A DNA stretch of 64,000 bases from assembly GCA_040285825.1 (NCBI GenBank), contig JAUPSS010000004.1:6455658-6519657 (forward strand), read 5' to 3'. Every line of letters starts with the position of its first letter. The first letter of the stretch is position 1. Below the pieces are notes generated by a model. It was not told the origin of the DNA and ran no database searches. It was given only the letters and a program-made list of their open reading frames with translations. Below are positions 1-10,261 of the stretch, in pieces. This stretch comes from Eukaryota sp. TZLM1-RC (lineage: Eukaryota; Metamonada: BaSk clade). The position numbers and the translations under genes were made by a program.

Positions 1-872
1 AGTGATTTGGGGTATGAAGATATAGAATTTTAATTTTGTTGTGTAGTTTACTTAAAAAATAATTTCTGTTTAAGTAGAACAAAAATGCAAGAAAAAAGAT
101 AATATTAATTTAATCTCATGCCATGGACTACTACACAAAACAAATGATGACTCGGAATAATGTTAACTAAAGTTCTCGTGCTCCAAACAGATAAAGGATA
201 CACACTCTGACATTCAAGATTATTGTAGGCCAATGGTATTGCGAAATTCTCTAAATGTTGAAAATAGGTCTTGAGCAGTATTTATTTAATGAGCATGGAT
301 AGAAACATTTGTTTAAGGAGTTATTCTACTCACCTCACTATAACTAACTATCAACCATTATGTGTTGTTTTTTATACCATGACCTTAAACATACCAAACA
401 TCTTGTAGTATCTTGGTTGAGTTTCAGAAGCATCATCGTAATATCTGTTCGGAACAATTGACATGGGTACAGCAAAGTTTCTTATATCCGAGAATCGTCG
501 AGGTTCTTGAATTTGTTCTATGTCAACAACAGGAATATTGGACATTGCTAACAGAATAGATAAGAGTTACAAAAGAAAAAACGGTGTCTTTATTACAGGT
601 CTAGAATGTACAATCTTTACAAGAGATGATGATTGATGTTAGATACAAGTTGTTGGTTTATTAAGGATCAACAACGCAGTTTTGACATGTTTTTGAAAAA
701 TAGGAGAGGAAGAGGTTTTATGCCGCAAGTTGACGAATGTGAGTCGACTTGACTCATTTGAACAATAAGTGACTGGACTCGACTCATGAGTTGACTCAAC
801 TCAAATGGAAATCCTACTGGAAAATCATTCCATGATTCATTAAATTCTCCTTGCTACCTACTATATTGTTTA
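1..872. other. Left-edge intergenic region upstream of CENP-C
   Basis: No recognisable gene family. On the minus strand at 374-547 there is a 57-codon ORF starting MSNIPVVDIEQ and ending KMFGMFKVMV. It could be the first exon of a small gene, because a donor-like GTATGTTT lies near its end, but I recognise no family. At about 740-805 there is a cluster of GACTC/GAGTC words forming overlapping palindromes 70-130 bp upstream of the CENP-C start codon. Confidence 0.3.
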
Positions 873-2879
873 ATGCCACGGTCGCCACCTCTGCGACAAG
901 TGTCGTCTAGGAAAAGTCGTTCCGCCCAACCTCGATCAGAAGTGCTTCAACGCATGTTGGAGTCTTCTTCGCAGACTCTTCGACAACGAGCATCTTCTGT
1001 ATACGAAAATCATGTGTCAGCTGCCCTTGCTGAGCTTAACCATGCCAACACTGTTGCTACAGCTCCGAAAGTTCAACCTAAACCAACAAACCAACTTCCC
1101 AAACCCGGTACTTCCACTCGTGCCAACTCCATTCAGGTGGAACTACCCCCTCCATCTACCTCGACTTTCTCTACATCAATTCATCCTCCACCAGAAATGC
1201 ATGAGGTAAGGGTTCATCAACCCTACCAAGCTAAATCCCGCCAAGAACGCCGCGCCCCTTTTCCTCCTGTACCATCCATGCCAGCCACTGCCCCTGTCTA
1301 TCATCCACCTTCAACTCCTATTGTCTACCAAAGAGATGATACGCTGAGGATTGACGAAACTTCTGAGGCTGCTAAACGTCCACAAACTCCAAAAAAGTCG
1401 CCAAAAAGTGCTTCTAATCGGAATAAACCTAGTTTAGAGGAGTCACTTGACCAGGAATTCAGTGAAAATGGAGATTTTGATGCCAATGTGGCTCTTGAAG
1501 ATACCCCTGAGCCTTCTAAACGTCCAAAAACTCCAAAAAAGTCGCCAAAAAGTGCTTCTAATCGGAATAAACCTAGTTTAGAGGAGTCACTTGACCAGGA
1601 CTTCAGTGAAAATGGAGATTTTGATGCCAATGTGGCTCTTGAAGATACCCCTGAGCCTTCTAAACGTCCAAAAACTCCAAAAAAGTCGCCAAAAAGTGCT
1701 TCTAATCGGAATAAACCTAGTTTAGAGGAGTCACTTGACCAGGACTTCAGTGAAAATGGAGATTTTGATGCAAGTCTGGCACTTGAAGATACCCCTGAGC
1801 CTTCTAAACGTCCAAAAACTCCAAAAAAGTCGCCAAAAAGTGCTTCTAATCGGAATAAACCTAGTTTAGAGGAGCCACTTGACCAGGACTTCAGTGAAAA
1901 TGGAGATTTTGATGCCAATGTGGCTCTTGAAGATACCCCTGAGCCTTCTAAACGTCCAAAAACTCCAAAAAAGTCGCCAAAAAGTGCTTCTAATCGGAAT
2001 AAACCTAGTTTAGAGGAGTCACTTGACCAGGACTTCAGTGAAAATGGAGATTTTGATGCAAGTCTGGCTCTTGAAGATACCCCTGAGCCTTCTAAACGTC
2101 CAAAAACTCCAAAAAAGTCGCCAAAAAGTGCTTCTAATCGGAATAAACCTAGTTTAGAGGAACCACTTGACCAGGACTTCAGTGAAAATGGAGATTTTGA
2201 TGCCAATGTGGCTCTTGAAGATACCCCTGAGCCTTCTAAACGTCCAAAAACTCCAAAAAAGTCAACTAATCAATCAAGAAAGAAACCTCTTCCAGATCCC
2301 TCAACTCTACGAAGGTCTTCAAGACAACGTCCAGAAAAACCCCTAAAATGGTGGAAAAATGAAAGACCTGTTTATGATAATAAAGGCAATTTAGTCACAA
2401 TTGCTCCTGACACGGCCCCTTCTCCAATTAAAGCTAAACCAGTGTCTAGAAAAAGAAAGGCTGTCAGTAAACAGCCAGTAAAGAAGTCAAATGTCGCTAA
2501 AGGAAAAGCATTTACATTTGAAGCTTCCCGAATGGTCGCTGCTCCTGCTGATTACGATTGGAAACCGCTGGACAATGCAAAGGAAAATGAAGTTTTAATT
2601 GGCACAAGCAGTGAGGCAAAGCTTTGCGGAACAAATGTCTATTCTGGCTTGATGAAGTTCGCTCCTGGTGCAGTCAAAAAACACGAATCAATTGGGAACA
2701 ATATGATTTTATTCTTTGTACATAAGGGTAATATTCTTTTAAATTTAAATAATGATAAGGAGTTTGATATTCCCCAAGGTAGTCACGTAAATATACCACC
2801 AAAAAGTACTTACGCATTAATTAATCAAAGTGAGGATAAGTGGGCCTTTCTGGTTTATTCTATCGTTAAAATAGCGTAA
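873..2879 (+). CDS. CENPC: Centromere protein C (CENP-C/Mif2-like)
   Basis: Single-exon gene of 668 codons. It is recognised by the CENP-C motif at about residues 478-500 (RRSSRQRPEKPLKWWKNERP), which in this family binds the CENP-A nucleosome, followed by a C-terminal cupin fold at about 565-668 (FAPGAVKKHES, FFVHKGNILL, IPQGSHVNIPP) that dimerises CENP-C/Mif2. The protein is therefore an inner-kinetochore scaffold in the nucleus. The N-terminal 165 residues are Ser/Pro-rich and disordered. The middle consists of six 48-residue direct repeats plus a partial seventh. The first ATG of the frame is used as the start; an upstream exon cannot be excluded. It converges with the Lys-tRNA synthetase gene 190 bp away. 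Confidence 0.88.
   Translation: MPRSPPLRQVSSRKSRSAQPRSEVLQRMLESSSQTLRQRASSVYENHVSAALAELNHANTVATAPKVQPKPTNQLPKPGTSTRANSIQVELPPPSTSTFSTSIHPPPEMHEVRVHQPYQAKSRQERRAPFPPVPSMPATAPVYHPPSTPIVYQRDDTLRIDETSEAAKRPQTPKKSPKSASNRNKPSLEESLDQEFSENGDFDANVALEDTPEPSKRPKTPKKSPKSASNRNKPSLEESLDQDFSENGDFDANVALEDTPEPSKRPKTPKKSPKSASNRNKPSLEESLDQDFSENGDFDASLALEDTPEPSKRPKTPKKSPKSASNRNKPSLEEPLDQDFSENGDFDANVALEDTPEPSKRPKTPKKSPKSASNRNKPSLEESLDQDFSENGDFDASLALEDTPEPSKRPKTPKKSPKSASNRNKPSLEEPLDQDFSENGDFDANVALEDTPEPSKRPKTPKKSTNQSRKKPLPDPSTLRRSSRQRPEKPLKWWKNERPVYDNKGNLVTIAPDTAPSPIKAKPVSRKRKAVSKQPVKKSNVAKGKAFTFEASRMVAAPADYDWKPLDNAKENEVLIGTSSEAKLCGTNVYSGLMKFAPGAVKKHESIGNNMILFFVHKGNILLNLNNDKEFDIPQGSHVNIPPKSTYALINQSEDKWAFLVYSIVKIA
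1365..2265 (+). repeat. 144-bp tandem repeat inside CENP-C (six units plus a partial)
   Basis: Units start at 1365, 1509, 1653, 1797, 1941 and 2085, with a partial unit at 2229. Each encodes 48 residues with a basic block (KRPKTPKKSPKSASNRNK) followed by an acidic block (DQDFSENGDFDANVALEDTP). DNA identity between units is very high, which implies recent expansion or gene conversion. Variant residues alternate: units 3 and 5 carry DASL, units 4 and 6 carry EEPL plus DANV. The pair 3-4 therefore looks duplicated as 5-6, a higher-order 288-bp duplication. Confidence 0.95.
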
Positions 2880-3070
2880 ATTCATTTTTTTGTTTGATTT
2901 TGATTCACGTTTATTTATTGTCTTGTATATTGAAAATTACTGTAACTTTTTGTTTTAATTTCATTATTTTATTTTTTTTGTTCTTATTCTTGTAAATTGT
3001 ATATTAATTCGGTAACTTATAAATTGTTGTAAACTTGTCTATTTTTTATAATCAAAAATTTAAACTAAAA

Positions 3071-4681
3071 CTACTGACCAGTTGGCTCTTGTTCCTCTTT
3101 CTTTACTGCTTGTATATTCTTCACTGGAGGGAACAACAAAACATCCTTAATGGTAGCAGTATCAGTCAAAAACATGACCAATCGATCAATTCCAAGACCA
3201 AATCCACCTACTGGACCCATTCCATACTCCAAGGCAGTACAGAAAGTTTCATCTAGTGGTTGGGCTTCAACATCGCCAGAATCTCTTGCATTCTGCTGTT
3301 GGGCAAAACGTTGTCGTTGGACAATAGGGTCATTGAGTTCTGTGTAGGCATTGCACAATTCTCTACCGGCAATGAACATTTCAAAACGCTCAGTCAAAAG
3401 TGGACGTTCTCTATGATATTTGGCCAAAGGAGACATTACTTCGGGAGTATCAATAACAAAAGTGGGGTAATTGATGCACTTTGATTCGACAAAGTGTTCC
3501 CCAAGTTTATCCAAAAGTCGACCAAACGTGCGAGGTGGAGCACATTCAACACCAACCTCCTTACACAACTCATCCAAACGATCCCTGATATCAGGAGAAT
3601 CAAGAGGAGGAAGAGATCGACCAAGACCTTCTTCAATTCCATCAATAAGAGACACACGTCTAAAAGGAGGAGTAAAGTCCAACTCTAAAGGTTCCTTTGT
3701 GAAATCACCATCAGGGTGATATTTAATCTTATACGTGCCATGAATATGATGTACAAGTCCAGAAATCATGTCCTCTGCCATCTTCATCACATCGTTGTAG
3801 TCAGCATAAGCTTGGTATGACTCCAAAGTGGTAAACTCGGGATTGTGGGTTTGATCAATGGATTCGTTACGAAATTGCTTACCAATTTCATAAACTCTGT
3901 CAAGTCCACCGACGACCAACCTCTTGAGGTAGAGCTCAGGAGCGATACGTAAGAAGAGAGTGGCATTGAGGTCGTTGTGATGGGTAGTGAAAGGCTTGGC
4001 ATTAGCTCCACCAGCAACAGCATTGAGGGTCGGGGTTTCTACTTCCATAAAGTCTCTATTGTCCAAAAAGTTCCTTATGTACTTAATCGTTTCCGATCTT
4101 GTCTTGAAAATGGTACGCAATCGAGTGTTGTTCATGATCCAGTCGACTTCACGTTGACGGATTCTCTTCTCTGGGTCCGCAAAAGGAGTTTTGGGATCAG
4201 GAAGCATGCGTAGGCAGGGAGCCAGTACTTGGATCTTAGTGACCATTAGACTAAATTCTCCTCGCTTGGTTCGGGTGGGGAAACCTTCAACACCGACAAT
4301 GTCTCCCCTAGCAATATCAAGGTTGTCTTCCTTGAAGTTGTCAGTTGAGTACATACGAGCATTGGCCATAAGTTGAACTTTCGTGCCTTCGTTATTGATG
4401 GTGTAGAAAATGAGGCCCTTAGAAGCATCGTGCTTGCGCTCAACACGCCCCGCAATAGAAACTGAGACATCGGGAAGAGAATCTCCGTTGTTGAGAACCT
4501 TGGAACCTTCAGTGATGTTTTCCTCAGTTATGTCATAGAGACGTCGGAATTCGGAAACACTGAATGTTGGTCTAAAGATATGGGGATAAGGATTAACACC
4601 AGAGGCACGCTTAGCTTCTACTTGAGCTACACGGTATTCATAGTAGTCATTTTCTCCTGTAGGAATAGCAGATCTGGACAT
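3071..4681 (-). CDS. KARS1: Lysyl-tRNA synthetase, cytosolic class IIb
   Basis: An uninterrupted 536-codon gene. The N-terminal OB-fold anticodon-binding domain covers about residues 70-190 ([20 protein letters not shown]). The class II catalytic core follows, with motif 2 ([21 protein letters not shown] then QFRNE) and motif 3 ([15 protein letters not shown]). These are the signatures of LysRS, which charges tRNA-Lys using ATP. Length is close to the eukaryotic cytosolic enzyme without a long basic N-terminal extension. No mitochondrial presequence is obvious ([12 protein letters not shown]). The ATG at 4681 precedes the conserved start of the domain and nothing conserved lies upstream. Confidence 0.97.
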   Translation of the reverse strand: MSRSAIPTGENDYYEYRVAQVEAKRASGVNPYPHIFRPTFSVSEFRRLYDITEENITEGSKVLNNGDSLPDVSVSIAGRVERKHDASKGLIFYTINNEGTKVQLMANARMYSTDNFKEDNLDIARGDIVGVEGFPTRTKRGEFSLMVTKIQVLAPCLRMLPDPKTPFADPEKRIRQREVDWIMNNTRLRTIFKTRSETIKYIRNFLDNRDFMEVETPTLNAVAGGANAKPFTTHHNDLNATLFLRIAPELYLKRLVVGGLDRVYEIGKQFRNESIDQTHNPEFTTLESYQAYADYNDVMKMAEDMISGLVHHIHGTYKIKYHPDGDFTKEPLELDFTPPFRRVSLIDGIEEGLGRSLPPLDSPDIRDRLDELCKEVGVECAPPRTFGRLLDKLGEHFVESKCINYPTFVIDTPEVMSPLAKYHRERPLLTERFEMFIAGRELCNAYTELNDPIVQRQRFAQQQNARDSGDVEAQPLDETFCTALEYGMGPVGGFGLGIDRLVMFLTDTATIKDVLLFPPVKNIQAVKKEEQEPTGQ

Positions 4682-4828
4682 CGGATAAAATCACAAAAAT
4701 GTCAAATAGTTGTAACCCGTTGAGATTTTTGGAATATGAAGATGAGATGAATCAAGTTGTTCTTTTCAAAACTTTGTATTTAATTTAAACGTATTTTTAT
4801 TACTAAATGAGCAAACTTTTTTATGTAC

Positions 4829-5885
4829 TTTATTTTTATTGAAAAAAAATTCTATCTAGTATTCAATATCCTGCAAACAAGCATCACTATAACTAAACCT
4901 ACTCCCAGCATTTCGTTCATATTCTACACCAATAGCTAAGCGAGCCTTAGAAATCATTGTTGCAATAGACTTGAAAATGCAAAAAACAATTCTATTTAAC
5001 CAGAAAGTGGAATTCATTTTTTACGAGATCTATTCAGTAAAACTGTTTTGAAGTTTTCAAAAAAGTGTAATCCTGAAGGTCCAGAATTGCCAAAAAGAGA
5101 AATTTCAAACGGAACAAACTGCTATTTCACGTGTTCGACTCTACCTAATTGTGCCAATGGTTCTTCATATTTTTTTATTGTCTGTTTTTCAGCGTTAGTT
5201 AGCGGCGAATCAGCGGAATACACCAAACCAGCAGCAGAATTTTTGCAAACATCAACTGAGACAACATCTACAACATTGAGAACACCATCGATCCCTGGAG
5301 CTACTAAGTATGCCCTTCTTTTACCAAAAGAATCATCAATTTGAGCTGGAGATAGCTTACGTACTAATGGCTCAATAAAAGCCTCTATATCGAAAATTTA
5401 GCACATGACATATAATTGATCACGAACTGAATCATGAACAATTGAGCGATAAGTTATAAAATATTTGCAGTTTAAAATATGGGAAAACGTAACCACACTC
5501 TTGCAGCGACAAATTAAATCATTAGATAACGAACAAGGCATAAGAAACATCTCATTCTCATTGCAGTGGTCCATTGGTGATCATTTAGCAGTAGGCCATA
5601 AATGTTGGAAATTTGGGAGATTAGGCACCTTGAGCAACTCTTTTCAAGATCAATCAAAAAGTTTGCAAAAAAGGGATTTTTTTCTTTAGTCAAGCCAAGA
5701 CGTACAATATAATTCAAGTTTTCTAAAACTTTTAAGATTTTTTTCTGCAATTTTGCAAAAGTCAGTGGTAAGGAGAACAAGCTTCTTGAAGGAAGTTCCA
5801 CAATATCAGAGGCAAAACACTTAGACCAGATACTTGGTGAAAGAGTTTCAATTTCCTGTTGCAAAGAAATAAGATAAGAGCTCTT
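4829..5885 (-). mobile_element. Non-LTR retrotransposon fragment, subfamily II (decayed)
   Basis: A 5'-truncated 3' end of a non-LTR element read on the minus strand. The segment 5864-5514 encodes a post-RT linker (MQQEIETLSPSIWSKCF...). After a frameshift comes the endonuclease-like domain (YRSIVHDSVRD, then GIDGVLNVVDVVSVD), with internal stops at several points. It ends in an AATAAA-containing tail near 4829. It matches the copies at 29165-30045 and 42625-43345 almost codon for codon. It begins inside the 3' end of a Fanzor pseudogene, so it inserted after that copy. Confidence 0.75.
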
Positions 5886-6780
5886 TCATTTTCTTTGATA
5901 TACTCAACCACAACATGAATCATATTAAGAACAGCATTGACATTACGATTCCAGAGACATCCACACCTCTTGCAAGTGAGTAATCCATGTCTTAGGACCG
6001 TTGGAGTCTTTGCTCTCCTGTAAGGCCTTGGGTTAGGAACTCGATGCTTCTTTACATTTCCGTCTTCTTTTCGCTCGACTCCACATACATGACATCTACA
6101 ACTTGTTCTTTATTCATCCAGTAGCAATAGACGGAAGTTACGTTTTTTAACATCTTTCGATAACCAACATTCTTTGTAGGCGCTTGATGTTTAAAATTGG
6201 TTTGCTTCCAATCACCCATAACTACAATGTTATCTTTTGGACCTCCAAACTTATTTTCAAATTCATTCATCCATTTTGCTTCAAACCTCTCTGTTGGCCA
6301 TGAATCTTCGCAGTTTCATGACTCTCAATTCTTTGTTAAAGTAAAAAGCTCCATCATGTAGAGAAAAGTTGTTTTTTGCCTAGTTTAGGAATTATTCATG
6401 ATCTAGAGTTTTCTTTGAAGATTGATTTAATTCTTCTTCCTACTCCTTTAGGGTTTTGTTTTGAATAATCCATGATTCTTTGGCATCCCTATCGAATTTT
6501 TGATCGTCTTTGTTCAGAATTTCTCTTCTCCTCTGAGGAGCAGTGAGCCTCTTGAAAGTATATTCCTTTAGTTTTGTTTTCTTGTTTTCATTTGCAGGAG
6601 GAGGATCTTGTTTTGGCCCGAAGTTTAGAATCTTTTGCTTTGTTAATAAAACCTCTATTTCTTCCTTTGTTTTCTTCATGATGCCATTCGTTCCATTCTA
6701 ATCTTGAATCTGTTGGGGTTGAGTGTGGTTCAGTTAACATGTTGGGATTTGGGCAATTTAATTTTCGTTTTTCAGCCATT
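5880..6780 (-). pseudogene. Fanzor (TnpB-like RNA-guided nuclease) pseudogene, copy C
   Basis: Read on the minus strand, consecutive frames give Fanzor landmarks in the right order: a basic helical segment (YTFKRLTAPQRRRE, then ESWIIQNKTLKE), KLRRFMANRE, the GDW segment (KFGGPKDNIVVMGDW), the DE-stop-RTSCRCHVCG zinc-finger/RuvC segment with TAA at the usual Tyr position, NPRPY, and a C-terminal CKRCGCLWNRNVNAVLNM. Several frame changes and stops show it is dead. The last motif normally reads WNRD; here the catalytic Asp of RuvC-III is Asn (AAT). The 3' end is cut by a LINE insertion near 5885. Family assignment rests on remembered Fanzor motifs; a profile search would settle it. Confidence 0.72.
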
Positions 6781-7088
6781 AATTAGTCCCTAATGCCAGG
6801 GTCAATTATTGTGAAGGTATTTATCAGCTGTACATATGCAGCTGTACATAATGCTTATCAGTACAAACAATGGGTTCTACCTTTGAAGTTTAATGCAATT
6901 TAACCAACAGTTCCAAGCACTGCTTATTTCCCACAACATTGATTGTATTTTCAGAGGTCACTTCTTAAAACTTTCGAAATATTGCTTGACAAAAAAATAA
7001 ATTACATTTATACACAAAAAAAATCCTTAAAATACAAATAATGATGAACTAAATTAAATTAAATTACAATTAATAAACTAAAGTGGTG
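6781..7088. other. Intergenic AT-rich spacer
   Basis: No ORF or RNA gene recognised. The part next to 7089 is the likely 3' flank of the coiled-coil gene on the minus strand. Confidence 0.4.
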
Positions 7089-8226
7089 TCAACTTTTTAA
7101 TGAACCTAATAAAGAATAATATTCTGCTTTTAAATCACTAATATTATCTAAATCAGTTCTGAATTCAGTATTTTGATTTTCTAATTCTTGACAATAATTG
7201 TTGAGGTTTTCTAATTCCAAAACTTGGGACTTGACTCGCTTTTTTTAAAGAAATAACTTCCATATTGGAATTTTCTAATTGTTTTTGCAAATAAAACTTT
7301 GGCATTGAATTATTAATTTTATCCTTTAATTCGGAATTTTCTTTTGATATCTCGTTATTAAACTCTTTTACCTCAGCCAATTCAGCCTTAATGTCCTCAT
7401 ATTCAGACCTAATTACCGTTAATTGAGAAAGTTTTTCCTGACATGTATGGAGAGCCTGTTTTAATGATGAATTTTGATCGATATTTTCATCAAGATTATG
7501 TCTGAATTCAGCAACCGATTTGTTTAAATCGTTAATTGAATCTAAAAGTCGGGAAATTTCCTGATTTTTGGACTTAATTTCTGAGCTCATTGCGTCACCT
7601 GCCAGCTCAGCACTATGTAGAGTCTCACTCAATTGTTTGACTTTTACCGAAAGTCTCGAATTTTCTGCCTTCAAATCGATAATATTCTGTTTCAATGACG
7701 TCACCTGTGTTGAAAGTTGACTGACCTCTGATGACTTTCTGTCTAATTCTGTGCTGATTGACTGTGTGGTTTTGGTAGAAGCTTTGAGGTTAGACATTTC
7801 ATTAACCAGATCTTGGTTTTTAGTTCTGGATTGTTCCAATGCTAATTCAAGCTCGTTTACTTCTTGACAAAGTCTTGAAATTTCTTTCTTTTCTTGAGAG
7901 TCAGGTAAAGGTGGAGGAGTTGCAGTATGCACATTCTTTAGTTTGGCCATCACTAATTCATGCTCAAGTTGAGCAATACGTTCAGCCATTTTAGAACACC
8001 GAAGGTCAGCAGATTTTTTGGCAACTGCAACTGCTTTTCTGATATGGGAGGATATATCAGGATAAGAAGATGTTTGACGGTTTAATGGAGAAAAAGTAGG
8101 TGATGTACATCCCGATGAAGAAGACAATGTTGCCTCATCAACATAAGATGAAATGGAAGGAGATAATCCAAGATCAGAGATAAGACGAAATGCTGTCTCA
8201 CGTTCCTCTGAGGAGTAACATGACAT
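7089..8226 (-). CDS. Coiled-coil protein, frameshifted near the C-terminus
   Basis: Unrecognised protein. Residues 1-85 are Ser-rich (SEERETAFRLISDLGLSPS). From about 85 onward it is a continuous heptad-type coiled coil rich in Glu, Lys, Leu and Ser (LEHELVMAKLK, LELALEQSRTKNQDLVNEM). The annotated frame ends at 7165 after a switch at an A7 run on the coding strand at about 7245-7251. If that run had six As, the heptads would continue in frame (QVLELENLNNYCQELENQN) to a stop at 7089. The true gene is therefore probably about 378 residues, and the A7 is either a sequencing error or a recent mutation. It shares an 86-bp divergent promoter with GPN1. A structural or cytoskeletal role is a guess from composition only. 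Confidence 0.7.
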
Positions 8227-8312
8227 ATGGTATGCTCGTCTAATACAGTTAAATCGTAACTTTCAATCAAAAAAAATTATAAATAAACATCTATCACCAC
8301 ACTTATCTTACA

Positions 8313-9191
8313 ATGTCACCTGTTGTAGCACTAATCTGTGGAATGGCAGGGGCTGGCAAGACCACCTTGCTGCAACGTCTCAATGGATATATGCATGAAA
8401 AATCTATTCCCTCTTATTTGGTCAATCTTGACCCTGCTGTATTGAAAGTACCATTTACCCCAAATATTGATATTAGAGATACAGTTGACTATAAAGCAGT
8501 TATGAAAGATTATCACCTTGGCCCCAATGGTGCAATTATGACTTCACTTAACCTATTTGCCACTAAATTTGATCAAGTACTGTCAATACTAGAACAACGA
8601 ACAGCTTCTACCGACCATGTTTTCATTGACACACCCGGTCAAATAGAAATGATGACTTGGTCAGCATCTGGTTCTATCATCACTGGAGCTCTTGCTTCCT
8701 CTCTACCCACTTGTATTCTATTTGTGGTGGACACTCCTCGGTCTCTTTCATCACCTGGGTCCTTTGTCTCCAACATGCTCTACGCCTGCTCAATAGCTTA
8801 CAACACACGTCTTCCTCTCATTCTTGTTTGGACCAAGTCTGATGCTGGATCTCCTGCAGTTTTGGATGAATGGATGCGTGATATTGATTCTCTTCAAAGT
8901 GCCGTTGAACAGGATGAGTCTTATTTATCAACATTTACTCGCTCATTGGCTTTAGTTATTGAAGAATTTTATTCCACCTTACAATCTGTTTCCGTTTCTG
9001 CTTACACTGGTGAAGGAATTGATAACCTTCTGGCTGCCATCAAGAATGCAGGCAAGGAGTGGGAAGATGAGTACAAACCAATGTATGATGAGGTAATGAG
9101 TAAAAGAGGTGAGGAAAAGGTTTCAGAACAAGAAGCCGAAATTGCCAAGTTCAAATTGGAAATGGAAAATTTAGAAAAAGGATTGGATTAA
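8313..9191 (+). CDS. GPN1: GPN-loop GTPase 1 (XAB1/Npa3-like)
   Basis: A 292-codon protein with the GPN-family layout: P-loop GMAGAGKTT (residues 10-18), the diagnostic GPN tripeptide (LGPNGAI, about residue 69), switch G3 DTPGQIE, the SNMLYACSI helix typical of GPN1, and an acidic coiled C-terminus. The family assembles and imports RNA polymerase II, acting in cytosol and nucleus as a GTP-dependent dimer. The G4 motif is unusual: the normal NKxD reads TKSD (LILVWTKSD), replacing the guanine-contacting Asn by Thr. The start lies just before the P-loop as is usual for the family. Confidence 0.93.
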   Translation: MSPVVALICGMAGAGKTTLLQRLNGYMHEKSIPSYLVNLDPAVLKVPFTPNIDIRDTVDYKAVMKDYHLGPNGAIMTSLNLFATKFDQVLSILEQRTASTDHVFIDTPGQIEMMTWSASGSIITGALASSLPTCILFVVDTPRSLSSPGSFVSNMLYACSIAYNTRLPLILVWTKSDAGSPAVLDEWMRDIDSLQSAVEQDESYLSTFTRSLALVIEEFYSTLQSVSVSAYTGEGIDNLLAAIKNAGKEWEDEYKPMYDEVMSKRGEEKVSEQEAEIAKFKLEMENLEKGLD

Positions 9192-9290
9192 TTTTTGTTT
9201 ATTTAATCAACTTTATTTAAAAAGTGTTATTAAACATTTAAAACTAATCACCAAAAAAATAAAAAAATACAATTAATATATATTAATAAA

Positions 9291-9965
9291 CTAATTAACT
9301 CTACTAGATAGTATATCATTTAAATGTTTGGTATCAGACACAGCTTTTGAAGGTAATTGAAAAGGTAGAGGGACCAAATTACCTTCGGATTGAATATTAG
9401 AAAAATCATCTTGATCAGAATCAGAAAAACCGTCAAATGGATCCTCTTCTTCTTGTTGAGCAACCCACTTCATATTGTGTACATCATAGGCAATACCACT
9501 ATCAGCTGGATGGAACTGTCCATTTTCGAGAGTTATTGAAGGGGAATGTTGAATGGCAGATCCAATTACGGGGGATGATGGGAATTCCACATCATCAAAC
9601 TCTTCCTCATCCTCTGGTTTGGGCTGTGGTGGTTGGTAGGCACGTTTTAATGCTCTGCCAGGGGTTTGTTGACGGTTGACTGGGCTTGAGCTGGGCTTCA
9701 CTGTTGGGGCAAACTTTACACGTGGTTGCCGTGTGGGGGGTGGTCTGAGCGTGGCAGGAGTTGAAGAATTGATAGAAGAATACACAAGAGATGAGTCACA
9801 AAGGTCTGCTGATGATGAATGTTCAACAGCAATAGTTTCAGCTAGTGCGTCAAGTTCTGTTGTAATTTCTGACAGGAAGTTGTGTGTTTGCTTAAGGCTG
9901 TGTAGAGCACTCTCCAAAGCATCTATGTTGTCCTTAGTTCCAAAAAGAAACTTGAAGAATCCCAT
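9291..9965 (-). CDS. Hypothetical protein with acidic disordered middle
   Basis: A 224-codon ORF converging with GPN1 (100 bp between stops). The N-terminus MGFFKFLFGTKDNIDALESALHSL starts with a possible Gly-2 myristoylation or membrane-associated patch and an amphipathic helix. The middle is Pro/Ser-rich with a basic-to-acidic switch (PEDEEEFDDVEFPSSP). Near the C-terminus is IAYDVHNMKWVAQQEEEDPFDGF, which faintly resembles a tryptophan/acidic segment of fungal Byr4/Bfa1 proteins. That is a weak memory-based comparison and no function is claimed. Confidence 0.6.
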   Translation of the reverse strand: MGFFKFLFGTKDNIDALESALHSLKQTHNFLSEITTELDALAETIAVEHSSSADLCDSSLVYSSINSSTPATLRPPPTRQPRVKFAPTVKPSSSPVNRQQTPGRALKRAYQPPQPKPEDEEEFDDVEFPSSPVIGSAIQHSPSITLENGQFHPADSGIAYDVHNMKWVAQQEEEDPFDGFSDSDQDDFSNIQSEGNLVPLPFQLPSKAVSDTKHLNDILSSRVN

Positions 9966-10261
9966 TGGTGTTGAGAGGAAAAATATAAGAACTGAATAGC
10001 CTTTAACTCAAGACACATCTACACACACTACACATCACTTTCCCTTTTTATTTCATCTGCTCTGGAGACTCCTCTTCCATAATATGTGAAATTGGCAGTT
10101 TTTGAACAAATAGAAGAGTATACAATTTTCTACTTAAACAGTATCAGCTCCTGTTTTCAGTGGGTTCTTCTAAACTCATCTGTTGGGGATCTTGCTATGT
10201 TTTTGAGGAAAACTTTTGAAATTTGATGAATATAATGGAAAATTGATTTTATATTAATTAC
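9966..10261. promoter_or_regulatory. Divergent intergenic region between hypothetical gene and PIF1
   Basis: About 300 bp between divergent start codons. It must hold both promoters. I see pyrimidine-rich tracts around 10040-10070 but no specific factor site that I would name. Confidence 0.4.

Noticed and set aside
1325-2206. 293-codon minus-strand ORF with six repeats (LARLASKSPFSLKSWSS-type)
   Set aside because: It is the antisense shadow of the CENP-C tandem repeat; the plus strand carries the conserved CENP-C motif and cupin.
1365-2265. CRISPR-like regular repeats
   Set aside because: 144-bp units are contiguous with no spacers and are translated in frame within CENP-C.
9437-9999. Plus-strand ORFs opposite the hypothetical protein at 9291-9965
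   Set aside because: Composition looks like reverse-complement coding; the minus-strand frame is longer and has the better start context next to the divergent promoter.
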